From Methylomonas sp. AM2-LC (lineage in GTDB: Bacteria > Pseudomonadota > Gammaproteobacteria > Methylococcales > Methylomonadaceae), in the NCBI RefSeq assembly GCF_039904985.1, contig NZ_CP157005.1:2790001-2854000 (forward strand): 64,000 nucleotides of DNA, given 5' to 3'. Shown here one piece after another: positions 45,417 to 53,317 of the stretch; the stretch's first letter is position 1; every line of letters begins with the position of its first letter. A program made the position numbers and the translations under genes. Under the pieces are notes generated by a model that was not told where the DNA came from, did no database searches, and saw only the letters and a program-made list of their open reading frames with translations.

Positions 45417-45532
45417 GGAACTTCGAAAAACCACCCTTCGACAAGCTCAGGGCGAACGGCGGCATATATATCAATAGCTTACCGTTCGTTCTCAGCCTGT
45501 CGAAGCACAAAAGCCAGGTTTTTCGAAGCTCC
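45417..45532. repeat. Palindromic element upstream of msrP
   Basis: A 116-bp inverted repeat. Outer arms GGAACTTCGAAAAACC and GGTTTTTCGAAGCTCC pair almost fully, and inner arms CTTCGACAAGCTCAGGGCG and the CGTTCTCAGCCTGTCGAAG side pair with mismatches, continuing to AACGG/CCGTT. The CTTCGACAAGCTCAG motif is a widely dispersed bacterial palindrome. Its position 43 bp upstream of msrP puts it in that gene's promoter region. Confidence 0.8.
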
Positions 45533-45635
45533 CAAGACATTGGTGGTTAAATAGAACTTGATTAGCCGATACACAGCTTAAGCACTGGGCATAATTTAAC
45601 GACTATAAAATCGGGCTAATCAATACATCCAATAC

Positions 45636-46463
45636 TTACTTTTTCTTGTTATTGGGTATCAAACTCAGTATTTTTTTCATTTGGCGTTCGGTAATAAATG
45701 CCAGTGAAAATAGTTGCACTACGTTTTCGGCAGCCATTAAGTTTAAACCGATCTGTTCAGGCTCATGCTCCAAGCGCGTACCGAACAGTTTGTCCCATAC
45801 TGCCAGTACGATGCCGTAATTGCTGTCGTGTTCATTGCGCAAAGTAGAATGATGGGTACGGTGTAATGATGGTGTGATAATCCAGGCGGAAAGTTGTGGC
45901 TCTATCTGTAAACGGATATTGGCATGGTGGAAAAAAATAAAAAATAATTCAACTATCTCAATAGCTAAGATCAGATAGGCATTTACGCCTATTACCACGA
46001 CAAAAACACATTTGTAGATTATTTCCAAAAGTAAATCGAAAACATGAAAGCGTATACCCGTACTGACATTAAAGCTTTTATCGCTATGATGAACTTTATG
46101 AAATCGCCACATCCATTCCAGTTTATGTCCAGCGTAATGCCAACCGTAAATAGCCAGATCAAATAATGCAAACGCAAGTAGGCTTTTCAAAATGCCGTCA
46201 TCCATGTTTGCCAACAGACCGCTACCCGAGAATTTTTCTGCCACCAGAAACAATGAAGACGCTTTAAGTATGGTCAGTATCAGATTGTTTAATAGAAACA
46301 CTGAGGTATTGGTTACAAAAGAGTTTTTTTGTACCTGTATGGGAAAAGTGCGGTAAGGATGACGCTTTTCCAACACCAGTAACAACACAAAAAACACGGC
46401 AGCTAAACTGAATAATGCCACCAAATAAGGCATACCTGCGTTTGTATCAATAGTATCTTGCAT
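45636..46463 (-). CDS. Fatty acid hydroxylase/sterol desaturase family membrane enzyme
   Basis: 275 residues with about five membrane segments and the three histidine boxes of the di-iron hydroxylase family: HYAGHKLEWMWRFHKVHHSD (about 125-144), FFHHANIRLQ near 190 and LHRTHHSTLRNEHDSN near 212. Such enzymes hydroxylate or desaturate lipids or isoprenoids in the membrane. It is the last gene of a unit with a LOV photosensor (9-bp gap) and an SRPBCC protein, so a light-controlled lipid or carotenoid modification is plausible. The substrate cannot be told. Confidence 0.88.
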   Translation of the reverse strand: MQDTIDTNAGMPYLVALFSLAAVFFVLLLVLEKRHPYRTFPIQVQKNSFVTNTSVFLLNNLILTILKASSLFLVAEKFSGSGLLANMDDGILKSLLAFALFDLAIYGWHYAGHKLEWMWRFHKVHHSDKSFNVSTGIRFHVFDLLLEIIYKCVFVVVIGVNAYLILAIEIVELFFIFFHHANIRLQIEPQLSAWIITPSLHRTHHSTLRNEHDSNYGIVLAVWDKLFGTRLEHEPEQIGLNLMAAENVVQLFSLAFITERQMKKILSLIPNNKKK

Positions 46464-46472
46464 GAAATACTC

Positions 46473-46931
46473 CTAACTTTGGGGAGCTAAAGCTTCCAGT
46501 AACGAAGACAGTTGTTGTATTTCATTGGCTGCTTGTACTTGTTCGCTGATATCGTATTGCACACCCAGGTAATAGACTACCCGTTGTTTTTTATCAAATA
46601 AGGGTATAATTTTTAAACGGTTGTGAAATAATTGACCATCTTTTTTGTAGTTTCTAAGAGTTACCTCTGTCGCCTGATGGTTACGCATTGCCTCAGCAAT
46701 TTTATATCGCGCTTCTTGTTCACGGTCTTCGCCCTGTAAAAACCGACAATTAAAACCGATAATATCTTCTTGACTATAGCCTGTTAATTTTTCAAAGGCT
46801 TTGTTAGCGTAAATGATTGGTGCATCTTCCAAATCAGGATCTGCCAGGGTTACTCCATTAACGCATTCATCCAAAATAGCTGACAATACTTGTGGAATTA
46901 AACTGTTTTCTTTATCAATTATAAATGTCAT
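46473..46931 (-). CDS. Short LOV (blue-light photosensor) protein
   Basis: 152 residues, a stand-alone PAS domain of the LOV type. GFNCRFLQG carries the photo-active Cys62. Asn94 (LRNYKKDG), Asn104 (FHNRL) and Gln125 (GVQYDIS) are the other flavin contacts. A C-terminal helix (about 128-150) and an N-terminal cap helix (about 10-24) match the short LOV proteins that have no attached output domain. Blue light forms a Cys-flavin adduct. GGAG precedes the ATG. Its output is presumably through dimer change or a partner; the neighbours are an SRPBCC protein and a lipid hydroxylase. Confidence 0.93.
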   Translation of the reverse strand: MTFIIDKENSLIPQVLSAILDECVNGVTLADPDLEDAPIIYANKAFEKLTGYSQEDIIGFNCRFLQGEDREQEARYKIAEAMRNHQATEVTLRNYKKDGQLFHNRLKIIPLFDKKQRVVYYLGVQYDISEQVQAANEIQQLSSLLEALAPQS

Positions 46932-46968
46932 TGTTGTACTCCGGTGTTCAGTTTATCTAGTTTGTCAA

Positions 46969-47454
46969 CTATGCTTGCGCATCAAGCAAAATCAGTTGTC
47001 GGATGTTTTCTACGGTATTTTCAGCGCCTTCTTCAATGGCATAGCGAATCAGTTTTTCAAAGGGCCGCATAAATACTTCCAGCTCTAATAACTCAAAACG
47101 AAAGGTTAACTGTGTTGCCTCACTTTCCTCTGTATTATTGAGCTGATAGCATTGTTTATAAGGTGAAGAAATACCGGATAACACCAATTTTAGGTTGGGT
47201 TCCAGTTCAGTGATTTCAAAGATTGATTCCACCTCACTGCCATTTTCATCGCGGATCTGTTTGGCTTTGGCACCGACATACACTTCCTCGCCATCAAGAC
47301 AATGCAATTCAGATACTTCGGCCGCCCATTTCGGGTAATTTTCGAAGAAGCGAATCGCTATGAAATTAAAAACACTCTGAATAGGTGTTTCAATAGAAAT
47401 ACTGGCTTCACCAGCAATGGGTTTTGAAAAGTTAAACGGTAAGGCGATGGACAT
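46969..47454 (-). CDS. SRPBCC-fold ligand-binding protein
   Basis: 161 residues with the START/Bet v1 helix-grip pattern: ASISIETPIQSVFNFIA at the first strand and helix, PKWAAEVSEL, then alternating strands and a long C-terminal helix (MRPFEKLIRYAIEEGAENTV). SRPBCC proteins bind hydrophobic ligands such as lipids. It is the first gene of the LOV unit, 37 bp before the LOV gene, with a GGGGGG ribosome binding site. SRPBCC genes are also found in LitR-controlled light-induced clusters of other proteobacteria. Confidence 0.82.
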   Translation of the reverse strand: MSIALPFNFSKPIAGEASISIETPIQSVFNFIAIRFFENYPKWAAEVSELHCLDGEEVYVGAKAKQIRDENGSEVESIFEITELEPNLKLVLSGISSPYKQCYQLNNTEESEATQLTFRFELLELEVFMRPFEKLIRYAIEEGAENTVENIRQLILLDAQA

Positions 47455-47516
47455 GTTTCCCCCCTATCTGGAAAACTGCATTAAGTAATTATATTTTTTA
47501 TTGCAAACCGTGAGGT

Positions 47517-47572
47517 ATTATTGCTCTTCATGTACGAGTATTGTCAATAATCGAGTTGTACAAAAGATGTAC
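47517..47572 (-). promoter_or_regulatory. Promoter with 19-bp spacer and GTACA repeats (LOV unit)
   Basis: On the minus strand, -35 TTGACA (47547-47542) is a full consensus and -10 AATAAT (47522-47517) matches at five of six, with a 19-bp spacer. That spacing is typical of promoters opened by MerR-family regulators. GTACA boxes lie in the spacer (47531-47535) and upstream (47557-47561 and 47568-47572, 11 bp apart). LitR/CarH light regulators bind TACA-containing repeats with 11-bp spacing. The regulator gene is not in this window. Confidence 0.6.
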
Positions 47573-47830
47573 GTGTCACAAAATCGTTTCTTTCAACCAG
47601 CGCTGATGCCTTTTACGGTGTAAAAGCTAGTCACTGTTTAATAGCCTAACTGCTCACCCCATTGTTTTTTTTCTAAAAAAGCGTAAAATCAAAAAGCCCT
47701 ACAAAATACATTACTATTAAGGCTTTGATTTAATTAAAATAATAATTCGATGCATCCTTGGATAAGAAATCTATTCAGCTTACATTTTGTTTATGTTGCC
47801 AAACTAGAACAGTGATAGGAGCATTTCACC

Positions 47831-50050
47831 ATGCACAGCAAAATTAATGTGTTTCCAGTCAATTCAGAATTACGTGAACTGGCTGAACAGCGTCTACTCG
47901 CTAAACAAGAAATTCGTTTAGATGAGAAAACGCAAGACAAACGATTGATCCACGAACTGCAAGTTCATCAAATAGAATTGGAAATTCAGAATGAAGAACT
48001 GCGTTCTACGCACACCGATCTGGAGATTAGTCAGGCACGTTATTTTGAATTATACGATTTGGCACCAGTTGGCTATATCACCATGAACGAGCAGAGTCTC
48101 ATATTAGAGGCCAATTTAACCGCCAGCAAATGGTTTGGTAAAACCCCCAATGAATTAATCAATCGACCATTAACACAATTTATAGCATTCGATGATCAGG
48201 ATATTTATTATCGAGCTAGCAAGCTGTTAACTGAAAACGGAAGGCTGGAGGCTGTTGATATACGCTTAGCTAAATCAGATAGTACTGACTTCTGGGTCAG
48301 GCTTGAAGCCAATCAGGCTAAGAATATTGATAACAGTAAAATATTTCGTTTGGTGATGAGCGATATTAACAAACGCATGGCAAATATAGAAAATATGCAA
48401 CAAGCTGCTGCTATATTTGAGTGCGTGCGTGAGGGAGTCATCATTACTGATGCTAATACTCGCATTCTAATTGTTAACCAGGCTTTCTGTAGATTAACTG
48501 GATATTTTAACTATGAAGTGATTGGAAAAACACCAGGCACTTTTAAATCGGGTCATCAAGATAGTAGTTTTTATGCTGCGATGTGGGCTGAAATAAATAA
48601 AACAGGCTACTGGCAGGGCGAAATCTGGAACCGACGCAAAAATGGCGAATTTTATCCTGCGTTGTTGAGCATCAGTGCCATACGTAATATACGTGATCAA
48701 ATTACACATTATGTTGGTGTATTTTCCGACAATACCCAGATAAATGATGCATTTGCACGTCTAGATTATTTGGCGCACCATGACCCATTAACCGGATTAG
48801 CTAACCGATTATTGTTATTCTCGCGCCTTGAGCATTGTATTTCGATATCGCATCGTGAAAGTAAATCGGCAGCCTTGCTTATACTGGATTTAGATCGATT
48901 TAAAGACGTTAATGATAGTTTTGGGCATTTGATCGGTGACGAATTATTAAAACAAGTCGGGAAAAAATTATCGAACCGGCTTCGTGATATTGATACCATA
49001 ACCCGATTAGGTGGTGATGAATTTGCGTTACTGTTAGAAGATTTAACCCATCCACAAGATGCCGCAATTGTCGCTACCGATATTATTGCAGCACTGAGTG
49101 AACCCTGGCTGCTATCGAGTGGAATTGAAATACATATTGGTGCCAGCGTGGGTATCAGTTTATTCCCTGATAATGGAAAAACTTCAGAAGAGCTTCTAAA
49201 ACAGGCCGATGCGGCTTTGTACCGCGCTAAAGCTGAAGGGCGTGGAAATTTTAAATATTATTCAGAAAACCTTACCCATGCTTCTTTGCGTCGCGTAAAC
49301 TTAGAATCAATGCTACGCAGAGCAATCAGTAAACATGAGCTTGTTGTTAATTATCAGCCACAGATAGAAATTGCAACTGGCAATATTATTGGTGCTGAAG
49401 CACTTTTACGTTGGAACTGCCATGAGGAGGGCATCATACCCCCTGGTCAGTTTATACCTATTGCAGAAGAAACTGGGCTAATCAAAGAAATTGGTACATG
49501 GGTACTGACAGAAACCTGCTTACAAGGACAACGCTGGATTAAAGCGGGGTTACCACTGCTAAAATTAGCTGTCAATCTTTCCGCTCATCAGTTCCGGCAT
49601 CATGATATCGCCGCGACAGTAACACAGGTACTAAAAGAGACAGGTTTTCCTGCTGAGTATCTGGAATTGGAAATAACAGAAAGTGCTCTAATGGAAAGAG
49701 AAACAGAAGTGGTATTAATCTTAAACCGTTTACGTGCTTTAGGTGTACGGTTAGCCATTGATGATTTTGGTACGGGTTATTCTTCATTGGCTTATCTAAA
49801 ACATTTTCCAATAGATATTCTAAAAATTGATAAATCGTTTGTTAATGATATACCTCAACTTGAAGATGATATGGAAATTGCTGCCGCTATTATTGGCATG
49901 GGACATATCCTACGTTTAAAAGTACTTGCAGAAGGCGTTGAAACGGTGGAACAGTTTAATTTTCTAAAAGAGAAGGGCTGTGACTATTTTCAGGGCTATT
50001 ATAAAAGCAAGGCTGTGTCTGCTGAAGAATTTGCAGCATTATTTTATTAA
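47831..50050 (+). CDS. PAS-PAS-GGDEF-EAL cyclic-di-GMP enzyme
   Basis: 739 residues. An N-terminal coiled coil (about 30-75), a first PAS domain (about 72-185), a second PAS/PAC domain (about 195-305), a GGDEF domain with intact GGDEF motif at about 394-398 (RLGGDEFALLLED), and an EAL domain with GAEALLRW at about 520-528 and IDDFGTGYSSL near 645. Both catalytic motifs are intact, so it may make and degrade cyclic-di-GMP. It is cytoplasmic, without membrane segments. An AGGAG site precedes the ATG. The intergenic region upstream shows no operator beyond the divergent LOV promoter. Confidence 0.93.
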   Translation: MHSKINVFPVNSELRELAEQRLLAKQEIRLDEKTQDKRLIHELQVHQIELEIQNEELRSTHTDLEISQARYFELYDLAPVGYITMNEQSLILEANLTASKWFGKTPNELINRPLTQFIAFDDQDIYYRASKLLTENGRLEAVDIRLAKSDSTDFWVRLEANQAKNIDNSKIFRLVMSDINKRMANIENMQQAAAIFECVREGVIITDANTRILIVNQAFCRLTGYFNYEVIGKTPGTFKSGHQDSSFYAAMWAEINKTGYWQGEIWNRRKNGEFYPALLSISAIRNIRDQITHYVGVFSDNTQINDAFARLDYLAHHDPLTGLANRLLLFSRLEHCISISHRESKSAALLILDLDRFKDVNDSFGHLIGDELLKQVGKKLSNRLRDIDTITRLGGDEFALLLEDLTHPQDAAIVATDIIAALSEPWLLSSGIEIHIGASVGISLFPDNGKTSEELLKQADAALYRAKAEGRGNFKYYSENLTHASLRRVNLESMLRRAISKHELVVNYQPQIEIATGNIIGAEALLRWNCHEEGIIPPGQFIPIAEETGLIKEIGTWVLTETCLQGQRWIKAGLPLLKLAVNLSAHQFRHHDIAATVTQVLKETGFPAEYLELEITESALMERETEVVLILNRLRALGVRLAIDDFGTGYSSLAYLKHFPIDILKIDKSFVNDIPQLEDDMEIAAAIIGMGHILRLKVLAEGVETVEQFNFLKEKGCDYFQGYYKSKAVSAEEFAALFY

Positions 50051-50078
50051 ACGCCTTTTAGCATTAGGAGCATAAACC

Positions 50079-50519
50079 ATGAGACTTGCCGCCAAAACTA
50101 TCTTTGCCGCTTCCACTATCGGTATGCTTAATGCGGGTTACTTAACTTATCTGTATTGGCAAGAGACAGCGGACAGTAACGTCATTGGCCTATGTGACAT
50201 CAACAGCACTCTATCCTGTTCCAGTGTCATCAGTAGCCCTTACGCCCAGTTTTTAGGGGTGCCAGTGTGTAGTATTGCATTGTTTGTGTATCCCATATTA
50301 ATGGTATTAGCATGGCAATTACTGTCTAAAACTCATACCCGCAACCGGTTCTACGCTATCACGATTATAGCCGCCATGGGCTTGATGCTTAACTTGGTGT
50401 ATGTATACAACGAAGTGGTTTATATTCAAAAACTGTGTCCATTATGTCTATTTTGCACCTTGCTGATCCTGACAGATTTTCTGATGGCCATTCGTGGTTA
50501 TCTGCGTTCAACCCAGTAA
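50079..50519 (+). CDS. VKOR-family membrane thiol oxidoreductase
   Basis: 146 residues with four membrane helices. CPLC (Cys120, Cys123) is the quinone-side active pair, and Cys39 and Cys47 form the loop pair. Bacterial VKOR proteins reoxidise periplasmic DsbA-like thioredoxins using quinone. It follows the GGDEF/EAL gene by 28 bp and may share its transcript, though the functional link is not obvious. Confidence 0.9.
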   Translation: MRLAAKTIFAASTIGMLNAGYLTYLYWQETADSNVIGLCDINSTLSCSSVISSPYAQFLGVPVCSIALFVYPILMVLAWQLLSKTHTRNRFYAITIIAAMGLMLNLVYVYNEVVYIQKLCPLCLFCTLLILTDFLMAIRGYLRSTQ

Positions 50520-50606
50520 CTTTAGTCAGTAATCATACGAATATTTATTATCGATTTTAAGCGCCATACTGAGCTTACTAACATTTAAAACTGAAAGGAG
50601 AACAAC

Positions 50607-50801
50607 ATGGCAGCAAAAGCTGAAAAAAAGGCAACTACTCATAATCCTGAACAAACGGCAGAAATTATAAATCTGCATCCAGATATTACAAGAATTGCTG
50701 AACTGGCTTATTACAAAGCCAGCAACCGAGGTTTTGAACCAGGTCATGAGATAGACGATTGGTTAGAAGCCGAGCAAGAAGTGATACATCACTACGAATA
50801 G
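50607..50801 (+). CDS. DUF2934 protein, first copy
   Basis: 64 residues ending in the DUF2934 core: RIAELAYYKASNRGFEPGHE, then IDDWLEAEQEV. A good GGAG ribosome binding site. These small proteins are widespread in proteobacteria and have no known role. It is directly followed by a second, related small protein. Confidence 0.85.
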   Translation: MAAKAEKKATTHNPEQTAEIINLHPDITRIAELAYYKASNRGFEPGHEIDDWLEAEQEVIHHYE

Positions 50802-50822
50802 GCTTAGATAACGGTAATCACT

Positions 50823-51053
50823 GTGAGCGAAACTTACTCGCTACCTATTGCCGAATCCGCCCATTTCAAGGCTGAAGCGCGGAGATTTTCGCCAGGCCAT
50901 AAAGTGGATGACTGGCTGAGTGCGGAGATGGAATATCGGGTTTATGCTGTTGGTAACGCTCACTTGAGTGCCTGGCAACATCATCCAGTTCAATTGGCAA
51001 ATCCCATACCCCAAGTCCCTATGCTGACGGTTAATCAAAACAAAACAGGCTGA
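50823..51053 (+). CDS. DUF2934-like protein, second copy
   Basis: 76 residues from a GTG start. FKAEARRFSPGHKVDDWLSAE (about 14-34) keeps the DUF2934 core seen in the gene before it, but the first helix is altered and a roughly 40-residue tail is added. It looks like a tandem duplicate that has diverged. No separate function can be assigned. Confidence 0.65.
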   Translation: MSETYSLPIAESAHFKAEARRFSPGHKVDDWLSAEMEYRVYAVGNAHLSAWQHHPVQLANPIPQVPMLTVNQNKTG

Positions 51054-51095
51054 AATGTCAGGGTAATATTTTTCTATCCATTAAAATTCTTTTCA

Positions 51096-51152
51096 GCAAC
51101 AGTGTCGCGATTCGGCTTCGCCTATTACGACCTATTCCGGCTTATTGCGTTG
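51096..51152. repeat. Half copy of dispersed hairpin repeat (family R1)
   Basis: GTGTCGCGATTCGGCTTCG, then CCTATTACGACCTATTCCGG and CTTATTGCGTTG. It has the same orientation as the copy at 53216-53310, so the two flank the exported phosphatase-family gene as direct repeats. Confidence 0.7.
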
Positions 51153-51230
51153 AAGCAGTTGTCATATTTTTGTCACCTAACAATGCTAGATTGGCATATC
51201 TACACAACGCAAATATAGCAGGAGTATAAA

Positions 51231-53069
51231 ATGCAACTGATTCAAAAATTATTACCAGTGGCCATTGCCATGGCTCTGGCGTCTAACTCGGTTTTAGCTG
51301 ATTTTGATGATCATTTTGATCGCGACCATGATCATCAATCGGCAGTTAGACACGTACTGTTGATTTCTGTCGACGGTTTGCACCAAAACGATCTTAAATG
51401 GTGTGTGGCTAACAATGCCTGTCCTACTTTAGCTGCATTGGTTAATTCTGGCGCATCTTACAACAATGCGTTAACGCCATTCCCGTCTGATTCTTTTCCT
51501 GGTATGGTCGGTCAAGTAACAGGTGGCAACCCAAAAACCACCGGCATCTATTATGATGATGCTTATAGCCGTACTCTGTATCCACAAGGCACAACAGATT
51601 GCTCTAAAGCAAAACCAGGTGTTGAAGTGTTTTACACAGAAGGCAACGAGCCTACATTGGGTACTGCGCCCAATAACTACATTTCTTTAGACGCAGGCCA
51701 AGGCATTCCTAACCTGTATCCTATCGTTAATACCTTAGTTCCTGGCGATGTGAGCAGTGTGCCATCTACTATCTTGAAACTGGCAACTAGCCCCAATGAT
51801 GTCAGAAACATTGAGATCGACCCAAGCACTCTGCCTGTAGATCCTAGCACTTGTACGCCTGTTTATCCGCATCAATATGTTCAAGTGAACACCATTTTTG
51901 AAGTCGCTAAAGCTCATGGTTTACACACTGCTTGGTCTGACAAACATGCCGCTTATGAAATTCTGAACGGACCTTCAGGTTACGGTATAGATGAGCTATT
52001 CTCTCCTGAAATCAACAGTATTATTGATTTATCGAGCGATAAAGATTGGACCAAAAGCAATCTGAATACTCAAAAATATGACACCATTAAAGTGGCTGCC
52101 ATCATAAACCAAATTAATGGTAAAGATCATTCAGGTGTTAACACCACGGGTGTTCCTGCTATTTTTGGTATGAATTTCCAAGCGGTATCTACAGCACAAA
52201 AACTGAATGCTTCTTATATTCCAGAAAGCCCAACTACCAAATTATTAGGTGGTTATAATGCCGATGGTACTCCAGGCCCAGTGGTTACTTCCGCTATTAA
52301 ATTTGTTGATAACAGTTTGAAACAAATGCAAACAGCTATTAGTGATAATGCAAAGCTGAAGAATAACATTGCAGTGATCATTTCAGCCAAACACGGCCAG
52401 TCTCCTGTATTAAGAGCGGACCTGAAACTAATTAACGATGGTAACAACTCTGTATCTTTGGATCCTACTACTGGCCCTGGCTTAACAGATGCCGCTAACG
52501 CAGCATGGGCAGCCGCTTATCCATCTGCCGTTCAACCTTTAATTGCGCATCCTATGGATGACGATGGTGTTTTATGGTGGTTGAACGATAGAGTTAACGG
52601 TCCAGCCTTTGCTAAAGCATTCCTGCAAAACTACACTACAGGCAACACTGTAGCAGGTACATCATTTGTGGTACCTTCAGCCATTGGTTCTGACGATCAA
52701 GGTAAAGCCACTTCAGTTACCATTAACAACGCAGGCTTATCGAGCGTATTAATTGGTAAAGACGTGACCAATCTATTGGGTGTTAAAGCCACTGATGGCC
52801 GTTATCCAGATGTGATTGGTATTGCTCAAACCGGCAGCGTTTTTGCTGGTAGCAGCTTATCTAAAGTAGCTGAGCATGGCGGTGCTAATATTAATGATCG
52901 TAATGTACCTCTTATTGTTTCTGCGCCGGGTGTTGCCCATGCTGTAAACAACAGTAATGTACAAACTGTGCAAATTGCACCGACCATTTTACATCTGTTA
53001 GGTCTTGATCCATACGAACTGCAAGCTGTTCAAGTGGAAAATACCAAAGTTTTACCTGGTATTAAATAA
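51231..53069 (+). CDS. Exported alkaline-phosphatase-superfamily hydrolase
   Basis: 612 residues. A signal peptide (cleavage near VLA-DFD, about residue 23) and an Asp/His-rich stretch after it (DDHFDRDHDHQ). The catalytic core is of the type I phosphodiesterase/nucleotide pyrophosphatase kind: ISVDGLHQ (metal Asp), TPFPSDSFPGM with the Ser nucleophile, ISAKHGQSP and VAEHGGANINDRNVPLIV (metal His residues). It acts in the periplasm or outside on phosphate or phosphonate esters; the substrate is not clear. AGGAG precedes the ATG. A 25-bp tandem duplication covers its stop codon. Confidence 0.87.
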   Translation: MQLIQKLLPVAIAMALASNSVLADFDDHFDRDHDHQSAVRHVLLISVDGLHQNDLKWCVANNACPTLAALVNSGASYNNALTPFPSDSFPGMVGQVTGGNPKTTGIYYDDAYSRTLYPQGTTDCSKAKPGVEVFYTEGNEPTLGTAPNNYISLDAGQGIPNLYPIVNTLVPGDVSSVPSTILKLATSPNDVRNIEIDPSTLPVDPSTCTPVYPHQYVQVNTIFEVAKAHGLHTAWSDKHAAYEILNGPSGYGIDELFSPEINSIIDLSSDKDWTKSNLNTQKYDTIKVAAIINQINGKDHSGVNTTGVPAIFGMNFQAVSTAQKLNASYIPESPTTKLLGGYNADGTPGPVVTSAIKFVDNSLKQMQTAISDNAKLKNNIAVIISAKHGQSPVLRADLKLINDGNNSVSLDPTTGPGLTDAANAAWAAAYPSAVQPLIAHPMDDDGVLWWLNDRVNGPAFAKAFLQNYTTGNTVAGTSFVVPSAIGSDDQGKATSVTINNAGLSSVLIGKDVTNLLGVKATDGRYPDVIGIAQTGSVFAGSSLSKVAEHGGANINDRNVPLIVSAPGVAHAVNNSNVQTVQIAPTILHLLGLDPYELQAVQVENTKVLPGIK

Positions 53070-53098
53070 TACTGTTTTACCTGGTATTAAATAATACT
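53049..53098. repeat. 25-bp tandem duplication over a stop codon
   Basis: The unit starting GTTTTACCTGG (25 bases) occurs twice back to back, perfectly, at 53049-53073 and 53074-53098. The first copy holds the stop of the phosphatase-family gene, so the second copy lies wholly in untranslated sequence. It is probably a recent slippage event. Confidence 0.9.
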
Positions 53099-53104
53099 GC
53101 TTTA

Positions 53105-53135
53105 CCTATCAGCTGGCTAATAGCCAGCTGATAGG
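53105..53135 (+). terminator. Strong hairpin after phosphatase-family gene
   Basis: A perfect palindrome pairs CCTATCAGCTGGCTA with TAGCCAGCTGATAGG around a single base, giving a long stem. It lacks a T-run but its stability and position 35 bases after the stop suggest it ends or protects the transcript. Confidence 0.7.
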
Positions 53136-53215
53136 CTTATCGTTTAAACCCACCGTCACTTTGTATGAATGTATTAAATCAACGTACATTCAACGGCGCT
53201 AAGTCGTCATTACCA

Positions 53216-53310
53216 ACTTAGAGCGCATTGGCTTCAGCGTAATACACGACATGGTCGAAGGCAACAGTGTCGCAATACGGCTTCGCCAATTACGACTTAT
53301 CCAGCTGATA
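53216..53310. repeat. Full copy of dispersed hairpin repeat (family R1)
   Basis: AACTTAGAGCGCATTGGCTTC at the left, and GTGTCGCAATACGGCTTCG followed by CCAATTACGACTTATCC at the right. It is a slightly decayed member of the family. Confidence 0.65.
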
Positions 53311-53317
53311 GCGTTAT

